Shown piece by piece: positions 18,023 through 26,527 of a DNA stretch of 64,000 nucleotides (positions within the stretch are counted from its first letter, which is position 1; every line of letters begins with the position of its first letter). The notes under the pieces were generated by a model. The model was not told the origin of the DNA. It saw nothing but the letters and a program-made list of their open reading frames with translations, and did not search any database. The DNA is from Bacteroidota bacterium. GTDB taxonomy: Bacteria; Bacteroidota; Ignavibacteria; UBA10030; UBA6906. A program made the position numbers and the translations under genes. The DNA is taken from contig JAUQWO010000057.1 of the NCBI GenBank assembly GCA_030835135.1, positions 41,771 to 105,770 of the forward strand, in the 5' to 3' direction.

Positions 18023-18287
18023 TTTTTTTTAGGAAGTCGAGGTCGACCTTCAGTCGGCCGATCTCCTCGTACAGGCGCGCAATGATGGCTTCGTTCTCAT
18101 CATGGCCGAAGTCCCGCGCGAAAAGATCAGGCAGGTGATCCTGGAGATGCTTCTTCCACTTCGTGATCTGATTGGGATGGACCTTGTACTCCGAGGCCAG
18201 CTCGGCAATCGTGCGGTCCTCTCTCAACGATTCAAACGCGACTTTGCTTTTGAAGGCAGCGCTGTGTGTGCGGCGAATCCGTTTCAT
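18015..18287 (-). CDS. IS3-family transposase OrfA
   Basis: The 90-residue protein (MKRIRRTHSAAFKSKVAFES, then ELASEYKVHPNQITKWKKHL) contains the helix-turn-helix that binds the IS ends, and a C-terminal coiled coil (ENEAIIARLYEEIGRLKVDLDFLKKRV). The ATG at 18287 has AGGAGG nearby. The stop is at 18015-18017. The last codons contain the slippery run used to make the OrfAB fusion. Confidence 0.92.
   Translation of the reverse strand: MKRIRRTHSAAFKSKVAFESLREDRTIAELASEYKVHPNQITKWKKHLQDHLPDLFARDFGHDENEAIIARLYEEIGRLKVDLDFLKKRV
18022..18030 (-). promoter_or_regulatory. Programmed -1 frameshift site (A8G)
   Basis: On the minus strand the sequence is CCTAAAAAAAAGAGTCTGA. The A6G heptamer (A-AAA-AAG) is the classic IS3-family slippery sequence. 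A -1 shift here avoids the OrfA stop and enters the OrfB frame (LKKKSLTLSLD). Confidence 0.85.
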
Positions 18288-18680
18288 CTCTGGACCTCCT
18301 ATGTGGAAAGTAACCATTTTTTCCACCTAAGCAAGCTGTCCAGTTTTTGGGGTACGGCTCAGATCTCGATGCCTGCTTAACGCATCTCAAGTACCCCGTG
18401 GGCCATCGGCGCTATATCCGCACGACGAACATGCTCGAAAGAACATTCGAAGAAGAAAAGCGGCGGACGAAGGTGATGCCGCAACATCAGAACGAACGGT
18501 CAGCGGTTGGTTTGGTCTTCGCTGTGCTGCACCGGGTCTCCAAGCGCTGGTTCAAAGTCTCGATGACACCACTGGAACTCACGCAGCTGAGAGAATTGCG
18601 TCACCTGGTATGTCCGTCACATATCGATCCACACTACATCTCGTACCGGATCGCGGCATGACCTTCGACCTTTTTACACA

Positions 18681-18939
18681 CAAGAAAAGACTTGACCAGG
18701 AGGTTTTCCTGTTTTCCACTTTCAATATAGGTTCTACGTGGCCCTCGAAAGGGATGGGTGACCTAGATGTTGAGACTTCTTTTGACTGGGCCTACAACTT
18801 ATTTCGGTGCGATTGGTCTTTGAAATGTGAATCTATCAACAGCCCCCTAGTCTGGAACTTCGTTGAATGGTCGCGAAGTGGCGGTACGAATCTCGCAAGA
18901 AGAAAGCGAGGTTGCGTCAAGGGATTCGTCATCCGAACC
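18681..18939. other. Gap between IS256 right end and the receiver-HD gene
   Basis: About 260 bases of lower-GC DNA following the stop (18940) of the leftward operon. It contains a weak stem ACTTCG/CGAAGT (18857-18879 region) without T-run. No gene was recognised. Confidence 0.35.
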
Positions 18940-20592
18940 TTAGGTAATCTTGATCACTGGGAACTGCTCGGCAGAGCCACTAACATGATATGTGATAGAT
19001 ACTTGCATTGGTGCCGACTGCAAATATTCCGTAAGTATCTTGATTGTCTCATCAAGTTGATGTAGAAGGGGTTCAATATGAACGGCATGTGAAAGTGGAA
19101 CACCTCGATATGGATAGCACTTCACATGAGCCTCGAGTTGGTCTCCCATAAACTCCAGTTTCTCCAAATCGATAAGACGATATCCGCTTGTCGAGGGGGT
19201 TGCGTCAGGCCTCTCACGATTCCACACTTGAAATTCATCGCATATCATGAGCAAGAACCCAAGGGGATCGTTCTTTAAGCGAATGCCCTTCTTTTGGGTC
19301 GCTCCTGGGCGTTTTAGAGAGTGAAATGCCATCGAAGTGGCTGACCACTTCAAGAATTCTAAGAGATATGGATCACTCTTCAGGATTGTAAGCTCAGCAT
19401 GTACTTTCTCAAGAAACATGATGCCACTCAAGACGCCATGGTTGATGCGGTCTTGTCCAGCAGAGTTCTGAAAAACATAGTTGTCCAATGGCCAAGTTCC
19501 TACGAACACACCATCATGAAGTTTGCCAATGGTGGTTGAGAACGCGTTTCGAACGAATTCCTGAACGGGGGTTGCAGCCGTACCAGACCACTCTCTCTTC
19601 AAAGGCTTCCAACTTGAGGCCTCAGGCGATGGGTATGTTAGAACCGCGCTGTTGACGAGTTTTGCGATCCTGGCGCCAATATCCGGCATGATTTCATAAG
19701 CATATCCGGCATCATGTAGTGTTGCACTTGTGAGCCAAGCTACTTGGAACAATCCCCACAGATCATCAGGATTTGCTCCCGCGAATTTCTTCCCAAGGAG
19801 GTTTTGACAAGCATCCAAAACCAAAGACTTGAAAGATGGCACTCGATGTGATATTACATACCCGGTAAAGTACACTTGGAGGACATGCTCAAGATGGCCA
19901 CGCATCAGTGGAATCGTACCCAAGGTGATGAGGTCAAAGTCCTTGAATGAATTTGCCATGCTGATCACGGGCGCGAGAAGTTTGTTCACAGCAACTTTGC
20001 TCCTGAAAACATCCCAAAAGGCATCCCACTTTGCTCGAGCACTCTCTTCTTTCCACACCGCCGAAGCGGCCTCATTGATGAGTTCCGCCTCCCAAGCTCC
20101 GGTATTTCTCAGTTCCCGAAGATGCTTATACAATGCTTGCCCAACTTGTGTCTCATTCGATGTCCTCCAGACGCGATCAATTTCAACTACCCATGCGTTC
20201 ATTGGTGCATCCTTGCTCAAAAAACCATTGATCTCAAGCTTCAGCAGCTCGTGGAAATCATCTACTGTCACCCTTTGAGAAAAGATTACAATTGGCATCT
20301 CGGGATACGCATTGCGGATGAGTTTGGCGATGTCAACACCAATTCGTTCCTCTCGTGACTGGCCAGGAGTGTCCTCAATCAACCAAACAATATCTAGCAT
20401 TATCAGGTCGTAGGCAGCAATCTCGTCCAATCGAAGTTCACTGTCTTTCGCGTCCGATTCAACGATTCTCGTGACCACCTTCACATTGGTGTGTTGGTCC
20501 GTGTGGTCGAACCACTCCTTTTCGAGGAGTTCACCATATATCTTCGAATATCCATAGTCATCATCACAAATCAATATCCTCGGCGGCTTCAT
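18940..20592 (-). CDS. Receiver domain fused to an HD-type metal-dependent hydrolase domain
   Basis: The 550-residue protein starts with a complete response-regulator receiver: acidic triad DDD (10-12), phospho-acceptor Asp67 in YDLIMLDIVW, Ser105 in VIFSQ and Lys127 in FLSKDAP. A 35-residue insert (VWLIEDTPGQSREERIG) follows the acceptor. Residues about 190-480 carry an HD-superfamily pattern: H236, HD in SATLHDAGYAYE (293-294), NHGVLSG (His385), FHSLKRPG (His424) and LKNDPLGFLLMICDEFQVWNRERP (Asp442). The HD part presumably cleaves a phosphorylated small molecule or nucleotide; the substrate is unknown. It is the second gene of an operon, 9 bases after the giant ATPase/phosphoribosyltransferase gene. 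Phosphorylation of the receiver probably gates the HD domain. Confidence 0.75.
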   Translation of the reverse strand: MKPPRILICDDDYGYSKIYGELLEKEWFDHTDQHTNVKVVTRIVESDAKDSELRLDEIAAYDLIMLDIVWLIEDTPGQSREERIGVDIAKLIRNAYPEMPIVIFSQRVTVDDFHELLKLEINGFLSKDAPMNAWVVEIDRVWRTSNETQVGQALYKHLRELRNTGAWEAELINEAASAVWKEESARAKWDAFWDVFRSKVAVNKLLAPVISMANSFKDFDLITLGTIPLMRGHLEHVLQVYFTGYVISHRVPSFKSLVLDACQNLLGKKFAGANPDDLWGLFQVAWLTSATLHDAGYAYEIMPDIGARIAKLVNSAVLTYPSPEASSWKPLKREWSGTAATPVQEFVRNAFSTTIGKLHDGVFVGTWPLDNYVFQNSAGQDRINHGVLSGIMFLEKVHAELTILKSDPYLLEFLKWSATSMAFHSLKRPGATQKKGIRLKNDPLGFLLMICDEFQVWNRERPDATPSTSGYRLIDLEKLEFMGDQLEAHVKCYPYRGVPLSHAVHIEPLLHQLDETIKILTEYLQSAPMQVSITYHVSGSAEQFPVIKIT

Positions 20593-20601
20593 GATGTGCT
20601 C

Positions 20602-23600
20602 CTATTTTGGCAGAGAAAAGACTCGTAATCTCAGAGTTGTGTGAGTTTCTCCGTTAACCACTGATTGTTCAAGATTTCCGCCCCATCTCTTCCAGGTCTT
20701 TCGTTGAATAGCGAGAGCATTATTCTTCTGAGAGATAGACTCGACGTCTTCAATGCTCAGCCCGTAGTCATCTACAACTGTTATCTCGATGTGTGATTGA
20801 GACGGATCAAAGTCGGCCGATATGGATAAGGACAGCTCAGCTTTCTTCGGTCGTACCTGAAATGCTTCTATTGGATTCATCAAGAGATTTTCTATTGAAT
20901 CGTCCAGATATTCCTTTGTCCCAAACACTTCACAATCTGGGATTGTGCCGACAGGCCTTACCGTGATCTGCGCGTCGTTCAGAACGATGCCTTTGGCTCT
21001 TTCTATAGCTCCGATAACAGCTCTGTCGAATCGTGGAGTAATCTCTTTCAACATTTCGATCAAACTCCCAGTCTTCCTGCTTGGCACATTCTCGAAATTC
21101 ATCTTTATCCAATTCAGAAACTCAGACGGATTTTGACCAGACAGCCATTCTCGATAATATCCGCGCCCATCTTCGAGGACCGAATCGGGAATCATATGTC
21201 TGAGCCCAAATGCGGACGCCAAGTGTCGGAATTGGTCAAGGAGCGAGTTGAACACTGAGGGAGATATCACCCCAGGGGCTTTCTTGTGTTCGTTCGCGTG
21301 CACCAATTTCTCCAACAATTTCAGTTGTGACTTCATTGATGTCCGATGATTGCTGTAGTTGTCAAGGAAATTCATGGCTAAGTACCAGGCCATTTCGATA
21401 GGTTTCATCTCACCCTCGGAAAGAGCTTCTTGCATTCCAAATCGAAACTCACTACAGGAGTGTGATTTTGATGGGGCGGCCGGATCAATACCCCACCAAC
21501 CCTCCATTATTGACTTCCGCAGTCCCTCCCGCAAATCCCTTTCCTTGCTTTCTATTAGTGCAATTGAGGCGATTGTAGTGCAGGCGTACTCTAGAATATG
21601 ATCTTGAAAATATAGATCGATCTTCTGAGTGTATCCTGGCATTCGGTTTCTAATTGCAGCGATCGCTTCAGGTAGAAGAAGCGTCAGGAATTCCCCAGCA
21701 AGTTCACGATCTTCCCAATGAATTGAGAACAGTATGAAGAGGCTCCTTGCTTCTTCATACTGTATTTGCTCGTGTTCGCTATAGCATCTTGGCAACGTCT
21801 GGGTTATTAGTTCCTTTATCGCTTTTCGATCAACGAATTGCCTATTCAATTTTGGATCACAAAGGATGCGTGATATCAAGAGAAGTACGACCCGGGGCGA
21901 CTTGTCCTTTGCGGTGATGCTATCTTTAAGGTTTTTCGCGCTGGGTACACCTGATAGGACTGAATCGTAGAAACGAACAACCTGATCGATTTCGGCTGGA
22001 AGCAGGATAGTATGAAGATCTCTCGTTCGTGCACTCAAGTAGTGAGGGCTTAGTAGATCCTGAACTTCTTTAATTGCGTATTGCAGGATTTCTGATCTTC
22101 CCGAATAGTTCTTCACTTTGGTCAGCAATGAGCACACCGGGCACGAATCCTTGCCATGGACTTCAAGATTAACCGAGACGAATGATCTGAACTCAAAGCT
22201 GATGTCTTTGTTTCGACTACTACGGTACCTGTCTATGTGAGTAAGATGCTTTCGAGATTGGACCCCACTCCTGTCAAATAGAATCAGAGTTAGAATGCTT
22301 CGAATACCTGTATCAATAAGGCGTTCTACTATTGAAGAGAATGTATTGCCTGTCGCAATCCCATCATCGAGAAACAGGACATCCTCATCAGCGGTCAAGG
22401 TAAAAGGACTGTAGACTATTCGGTTGCCGGGCCACTGTTGAGGCTTCGCGACAAGATATCGAACTCTATCATTGCTCGCCAGTAGATTGCGGAGATATTG
22501 AACCAGAAGGTATATGGGAGAATAGTATGGATATACGATTACCACCCTTCGGGTTTTGGTTTCCTTCAATCGTGCCTTCAAATGGGATTGCACCCAATCG
22601 AGGAGAACATGTCTTGCCTCAGGATCAAACATCGCTGATGCCAGGCTGAAGTAGATATCAAAGTGATGAAGTTCTTGGGCAAAGTGGCCGAATGTAAGAA
22701 TGCGCCTGTCTGCTAACCATTTCACCGTGCGGTAGGCTTCTTTTCTCTCATCCTGGTGATTTGTAAAAACCCTTTGGTAAGCGTTCGCGGGAATTGGCTC
22801 AAGCGTATGTGGATCGATTTCATAGTATCGATCGGTCTTGATCGCTGTGTCGATTTCTATCTCTGTGGGCATACCCAAAGACACCTGCCATACGCCCACT
22901 AGAGTAGGGCTAGCTTCAGGTTCGTAGACTTGATCTTGATTTTGAAGAAAGGCTGCAATTGCGATGCAGTTACCCCTTGACATCTGGACGCGATGTACTA
23001 ATTTGAGATATGATGTCCGGGTGTCAACAACGTCGCAAACAACGATCACATTCTTCCCCTGCAAATCCGGCAACCAATCAGTGTTGTCAATTTCGTAGAT
23101 GCTAGGAGCCTCCCAGCCTTCGATCACTAGGTAATCTGATAGCCAACGCGTGAGCAGACCAGCCGAAGGGGTCACGCTAACAAGTACGTGGGTATCAAGG
23201 AGCTTCTCGCCGACCACACTATAGAGATGCCAAAGCAAAAGGCGTCCACATACCTGCTGAGACAGATGATCTTCAAGTACGTCCCACATCTGGTAGAAGG
23301 TCTTCCGAAATCTCTTGTCGGTTGTGTGCCAGCCCAGCTCATAGATGTAGTCGCCTTCGCCTCGACCTTTCTTATGGACCATTCTTGGCAGCAGATCTTC
23401 CTGAAACTTGGACTGAAGTGACCCATATGAGGCGAAAAATATGTTGGCAGAAGTTACTGTCAATCTACAGTCATCACTCGTCGTAGCAAAGAGATTGGGA
23501 TTGCATCTGCAAACTAGTCGAAAAGCTGGAATTATTGCCGCTTCTATCTCTTCGGACATGGATATTGAGTCTAGGCAGAGACCCATCAACTCGGTCCATG

Positions 23601-25356
23601 GGACAGCTCGATCCTCCTGGAAGAGTATTTCAATCAGGCCTGCAATTGGAGCACGTAATTCATCCTTGATTCCAGAGAGCCCCACCCAGTAGAGCTTCAT
23701 CTTCTGTTTCAATACATCTATGGATGTAAACGGTATTAGCAGAGGCATCCCCTTCCCGTAATCACCCCTGCTCATTATTGTCGACACCTCATCCTCCAAC
23801 TCGCCGAGAGCCTCCGACTGCTTCGATATTCCTGGGCTTGATTCAAGACGTTCCAGTGAGTGAACTATTGAGACCAATTCAGGTGAAGCATTGATAACAA
23901 CAATACCCGCGAGAGGGCGATACTTGCGGATGACCCGGAGCAGATAGCTGACAAACTGGCGATTGTTGGGCAATGCGATAAAGTCAATGTATATGATCTG
24001 GTCAGGAATGAGAGCAAGTGTCTTGAGGATTGTGTCGAGAAAGTCCGGCCATTTTGAGACAAGAGTGATTGATTCGGGGCCTGTGTTGCGTAGTTCATCC
24101 GCTATAACTATTCTATTTGCGACTCGGGGTTGCTTTGTCTCATTGCGAAGAGGGAACGGTCTTGTATCAAATTCAATTCTTACCTCACGTGATATCCCAG
24201 TAGATACCGGCAACAAAGCTTGAACTATTGTGCCTTCGAGTCTTGAGGCGTTTCCTCTCTTGCCGTGAGCCCATTTCGATCCACCAGCATATTCAACAAT
24301 TGAATCCCCGGCTTGAACACAAAGGTATCCACCAAAATCCCTTACCAGCCTTATGATCTGAGTCAGCCCATGTACATCAAAAGTCGACGGATTCTTAGTC
24401 AAAGCGACAATGTCTTTGCTAAATGCCTTCTGAATACACCATCGATCCGACTCCGATTCGCCGATCTCCTTGTGTCGGAGAGAATCAGGAATCCCAATGC
24501 CGTTATCAGCACAACCAACCATCAGAAAGGACTGGTTCTGATTCTCAGTCAACCATCGCTTACGGCCGGGCAATATCGAATTCTCAACTTCTCGAGAATG
24601 CTGCTTCGCGAACCGGTCTAGCCGTATGTGATCGAACATTCTCATGTTTTCTGAGTCATTTTCCAGTGCCTGTTCAGGCAGAAATGTATCGATGTCAGAA
24701 CGCGAGAGGAATATTTGACCCGAAAGTGAGGCAATACTACCTTTGGAATGATGTAGTGCATTAAGCAACAATTCCCAGATCAGCAAGTACAGATATTCCT
24801 TGGATTGAAAAATCTCTTTGGTTTTCACAACCTGAAACGCTTTTAGTCCAGAGAGTTCACGATCCCAGTCCTGAATAGCGTCGTTGACTGACACGATGCC
24901 AGTAGATATCCGCTGTGAAATTAGAGTGCAGAAATTCGACCGAGACTCATCAAGCAATGGAATGTACTCGCCCTCAAGGACTATTCCCTTCGTATAGTCC
25001 CAAGGATCTGGTTCAGCAACAATTTTGCTGCCCCTGTAATTCACCCGTACAAGTTGCCAGAAACCCACTTCCCACAGGAATTTCATTCTCGACGGTTGTG
25101 AAACCATTCTACTGGTATCTATTCCGATTTCATCGCATACATCTTGTGCATTCAGAATTATCTGACCCAATCGTGACATCAACGCTAGATCGAACCATTC
25201 GATTTCAAGATCAATGGTGATTCGTCCAACTTGCCTCTTAGCGGCACGGAGACTAGATACAAATCGCACAAATCTCTCGAGCTCGCTTAGATCTGCTCCG
25301 AACGCAAGTACACTGGTGAACTTGAACGCGTTATTGGCACTAGCCATGGAAACCAT
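20602..25356 (-). CDS. Giant GHKL-ATPase / double phosphoribosyltransferase-like / GHKL-like protein
   Basis: The protein has 1584 residues and no signal peptide or membrane segment. In order: a STAS-like N-terminal region (25-90, GRITIDLEIEWFDLALM). Then a GHKL ATPase with N-box LLIWELLLNALHHSKG (191-206), G1 CADNGIGIPDS (282-292) and a final LEGTIVQALLPV strand. Then a Rossmann-like region (400-500). Then a phosphoribosyltransferase-like module with NVIVVCDVVDTRTSY (769-783), and a second with a canonical PRPP loop VLFLDDGIATGNTFSS (993-1008) followed by SCPVC (1071-1075). A helical region (1100-1430) and a second GHKL-like domain (1440-1584; N-box LDDSIENLLMNPIEAF, altered G1 VVDDYGLS) complete it. 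No His-phosphotransfer box was found, so it is not an ordinary histidine kinase. It is co-operonic with the receiver-HD protein. Confidence 0.75.
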   Translation of the reverse strand: MVSMASANNAFKFTSVLAFGADLSELERFVRFVSSLRAAKRQVGRITIDLEIEWFDLALMSRLGQIILNAQDVCDEIGIDTSRMVSQPSRMKFLWEVGFWQLVRVNYRGSKIVAEPDPWDYTKGIVLEGEYIPLLDESRSNFCTLISQRISTGIVSVNDAIQDWDRELSGLKAFQVVKTKEIFQSKEYLYLLIWELLLNALHHSKGSIASLSGQIFLSRSDIDTFLPEQALENDSENMRMFDHIRLDRFAKQHSREVENSILPGRKRWLTENQNQSFLMVGCADNGIGIPDSLRHKEIGESESDRWCIQKAFSKDIVALTKNPSTFDVHGLTQIIRLVRDFGGYLCVQAGDSIVEYAGGSKWAHGKRGNASRLEGTIVQALLPVSTGISREVRIEFDTRPFPLRNETKQPRVANRIVIADELRNTGPESITLVSKWPDFLDTILKTLALIPDQIIYIDFIALPNNRQFVSYLLRVIRKYRPLAGIVVINASPELVSIVHSLERLESSPGISKQSEALGELEDEVSTIMSRGDYGKGMPLLIPFTSIDVLKQKMKLYWVGLSGIKDELRAPIAGLIEILFQEDRAVPWTELMGLCLDSISMSEEIEAAIIPAFRLVCRCNPNLFATTSDDCRLTVTSANIFFASYGSLQSKFQEDLLPRMVHKKGRGEGDYIYELGWHTTDKRFRKTFYQMWDVLEDHLSQQVCGRLLLWHLYSVVGEKLLDTHVLVSVTPSAGLLTRWLSDYLVIEGWEAPSIYEIDNTDWLPDLQGKNVIVVCDVVDTRTSYLKLVHRVQMSRGNCIAIAAFLQNQDQVYEPEASPTLVGVWQVSLGMPTEIEIDTAIKTDRYYEIDPHTLEPIPANAYQRVFTNHQDERKEAYRTVKWLADRRILTFGHFAQELHHFDIYFSLASAMFDPEARHVLLDWVQSHLKARLKETKTRRVVIVYPYYSPIYLLVQYLRNLLASNDRVRYLVAKPQQWPGNRIVYSPFTLTADEDVLFLDDGIATGNTFSSIVERLIDTGIRSILTLILFDRSGVQSRKHLTHIDRYRSSRNKDISFEFRSFVSVNLEVHGKDSCPVCSLLTKVKNYSGRSEILQYAIKEVQDLLSPHYLSARTRDLHTILLPAEIDQVVRFYDSVLSGVPSAKNLKDSITAKDKSPRVVLLLISRILCDPKLNRQFVDRKAIKELITQTLPRCYSEHEQIQYEEARSLFILFSIHWEDRELAGEFLTLLLPEAIAAIRNRMPGYTQKIDLYFQDHILEYACTTIASIALIESKERDLREGLRKSIMEGWWGIDPAAPSKSHSCSEFRFGMQEALSEGEMKPIEMAWYLAMNFLDNYSNHRTSMKSQLKLLEKLVHANEHKKAPGVISPSVFNSLLDQFRHLASAFGLRHMIPDSVLEDGRGYYREWLSGQNPSEFLNWIKMNFENVPSRKTGSLIEMLKEITPRFDRAVIGAIERAKGIVLNDAQITVRPVGTIPDCEVFGTKEYLDDSIENLLMNPIEAFQVRPKKAELSLSISADFDPSQSHIEITVVDDYGLSIEDVESISQKNNALAIQRKTWKRWGGNLEQSVVNGETHTTLRLRVFSLPK

Positions 25357-26245
25357 CCCGATATATAATTGACCGTGTCAAGATGTTTGCCAAATTGCGA
25401 CAATTGGTGTGTTGAATCGCGAACGAAGGAGCGTGATTGTGAGCTCCTAGAGTTTTCTGATTGAAGTCGGTTAGGTAAATCATACCCATTGGTTGGCGGT
25501 ACAATCCACCGCCTTCTTGGATTCTGGACTACGATGGACTTTGAAGAAGGTCCTGGCTGGAGGTCTTTCAGTGTGAATCCGGAAATCACTAGGCGGATAC
25601 ACACCCGCCTACCTTGGGGGACCAAGGTGTCAGGTTCCATTCAAGAGCAGCGCATTGTTATGCGAAAAGAGGTTTCCCCGTCCTTCCGGACTCAGGAGTC
25701 ATCAGCACTTCCCCATAGCACGCTCCCCTGGCTGCACAGATGCATGAAACTACGCCTGCATGGTCACTTTGTCAAGGACAATTTTCACTGCATTCAGGAG
25801 TTTCGACATCCCTCGTTTGCATCTTCAAGTTCATCTGACGGAGCCAAGGAGATGTACGAAGTTGGTTTCAGAGCCCTTAGATGCCTGGGTCGTGAGGACG
25901 TGCTCAATCACCCATCCGCCGACTAGTGAAGGGATAATCAGCCAGTGCGGCTTTGCTGCCAAACGGCTGATTTCTGGCCATACTGGCGCAGGGAATAGTA
26001 GCATGAAATCAAAGTGCAGCTTCTATTCCTGCCGTGATACGATTCCTGCCGCACTAGGACGCGTTTTCATCAATCGCCGAATGTTGCAGGCGCATTCAAG
26101 GACAAACTATCGAAGCTTGTAGGGGTCACACAAATCCCGGGACCAGACCTGGGGTTGGCCCCACGCCCGTTCCGAAAGGAATCACCCTGAACCAAGACCG
26201 CCAACGCCCTCCGCGTTGGGATAATTGATTTTGAAGGCAACGGTG
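25357..26245. other. Gene-poor, hairpin-rich 0.9-kb region upstream of the giant gene
   Basis: No convincing protein was found on either strand. Five perfect or near-perfect stems lie within 240 bases: CCAAATTG/CAATTGG (25390-25407), AGGAGC/GCTCCT (25427-25447), GGCGGT/ACCGCC (25495-25512), GGCGG/CCGCC (25592-25608) and ACCTTGG-GGGA-CCAAGGT (25611-25628). Further right, ATCAGCC/GGCTGAT (25937-25972) followed by TTTCT looks like a terminator. The density of stems suggests a structured transcript or the ends of lost mobile DNA. Confidence 0.45.
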
Positions 26246-26420
26246 ATGACACAGGAAGACAGCACTGGCTGTAGCAAGGACGAGCTCGTGGCAGAAGTGC
26301 GGTCGCTCCGAAAGCGAAAGAAGCATGGGCTGGTCTGGGAAACCAAACCGAAGACGTGGTAGTACGCTGCAAACACGAGTTGCCAGCGCTCCCCTCCTTC
26401 AAGAGGGGAATTGCCCCTAT
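26246..26420 (+). pseudogene. Fossil N-terminus of a site-specific adenine DNA methyltransferase
   Basis: From the ATG at 26246 (upstream GAAGG) the frame reads MTQEDSTGCSKDELVAEV, then RSLRKRKKHGLVWETKP, before a TAG at 26360-26362. The pattern L-x-K-R-K-x-x-GLVWE-x-KPE matches the start of type III/solo N6-adenine methyltransferases. One frame over, the text continues as VVVRCKHELPALPSFKRG, which also fits the family (CK-x-ELP), so a single base was lost near 26351. Everything beyond is missing: the IS21 element starts at 26454. It is a dead remnant of a former restriction-modification or orphan methylation gene. Confidence 0.6.
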
Positions 26421-26527
26421 TCCCGGTCCAAAACCTGTGTTAGTTTTGGGGTGTGTTCAACGTCAACTATATTTGCCGGTCAACGACAAATATTTTTACC
26501 GATCGGTTGCCCCTCTGACATGAGGGC

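Larger units (their letters stand above)
17043..18361 (-). mobile_element. IS3-family insertion sequence (copy 2) inside the IS256 transposase
   Basis: The element is 1319 bp and bounded by imperfect inverted repeats. The left end TGAGGTGTACCCC-N5-CTGGACAG is matched by TGAGCCGTACCCC-N5-CTGGACAG read inward from 18361. It is flanked by a direct 3-bp duplication GAT (17040-17042 and 18362-18364), as expected for this family. Both transposase frames read leftward. Confidence 0.95.
16080..18661 (+). pseudogene. IS256-family (mutator) transposase interrupted by an insertion
   Basis: The first part, 16080-17042, gives KSGSREAIEDLHRLGQEKFW, QGYRNGYYPRKM and two catalytic acids (YLFLDGVYE, LLVISDGGPA). 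The rest resumes at 18365 with LDACLTHLKYPVGHRRYIRTTN and the catalytic Glu in TTNMLERTFEEEKRRTKVMP. Removing the inserted element together with one copy of the GAT duplication restores one continuous frame of 419 residues (reads SAVQCFNDDLDACLTH). The original gene was therefore intact when it was hit. AGGAGACAG precedes the ATG. Confidence 0.93.
15997..18680 (+). mobile_element. IS256-family insertion sequence, split by an IS3-family element
   Basis: The outer ends are suggested by TGTGTAAAAA (15997-16006) and its exact inverse TTTTTACACA (18671-18680), with further partial matches inward (AGAAGGT / CGAAGGT). The element would be about 1.36 kb without the 1.32-kb insertion at 17043-18361. 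No 8-9-bp target duplication is visible at these ends. The single transposase gene points right. Confidence 0.75.

Noticed and set aside
25287..25640. 117-residue open frame on the minus strand overlapping the giant gene start
   Set aside because: It has no ribosome-binding site, ends inside the giant gene in another frame and shows no protein-like pattern.
25386..26245. Retron or group II intron
   Set aside because: Hairpins are present, but no reverse transcriptase gene and no domain V-like motif was seen nearby.
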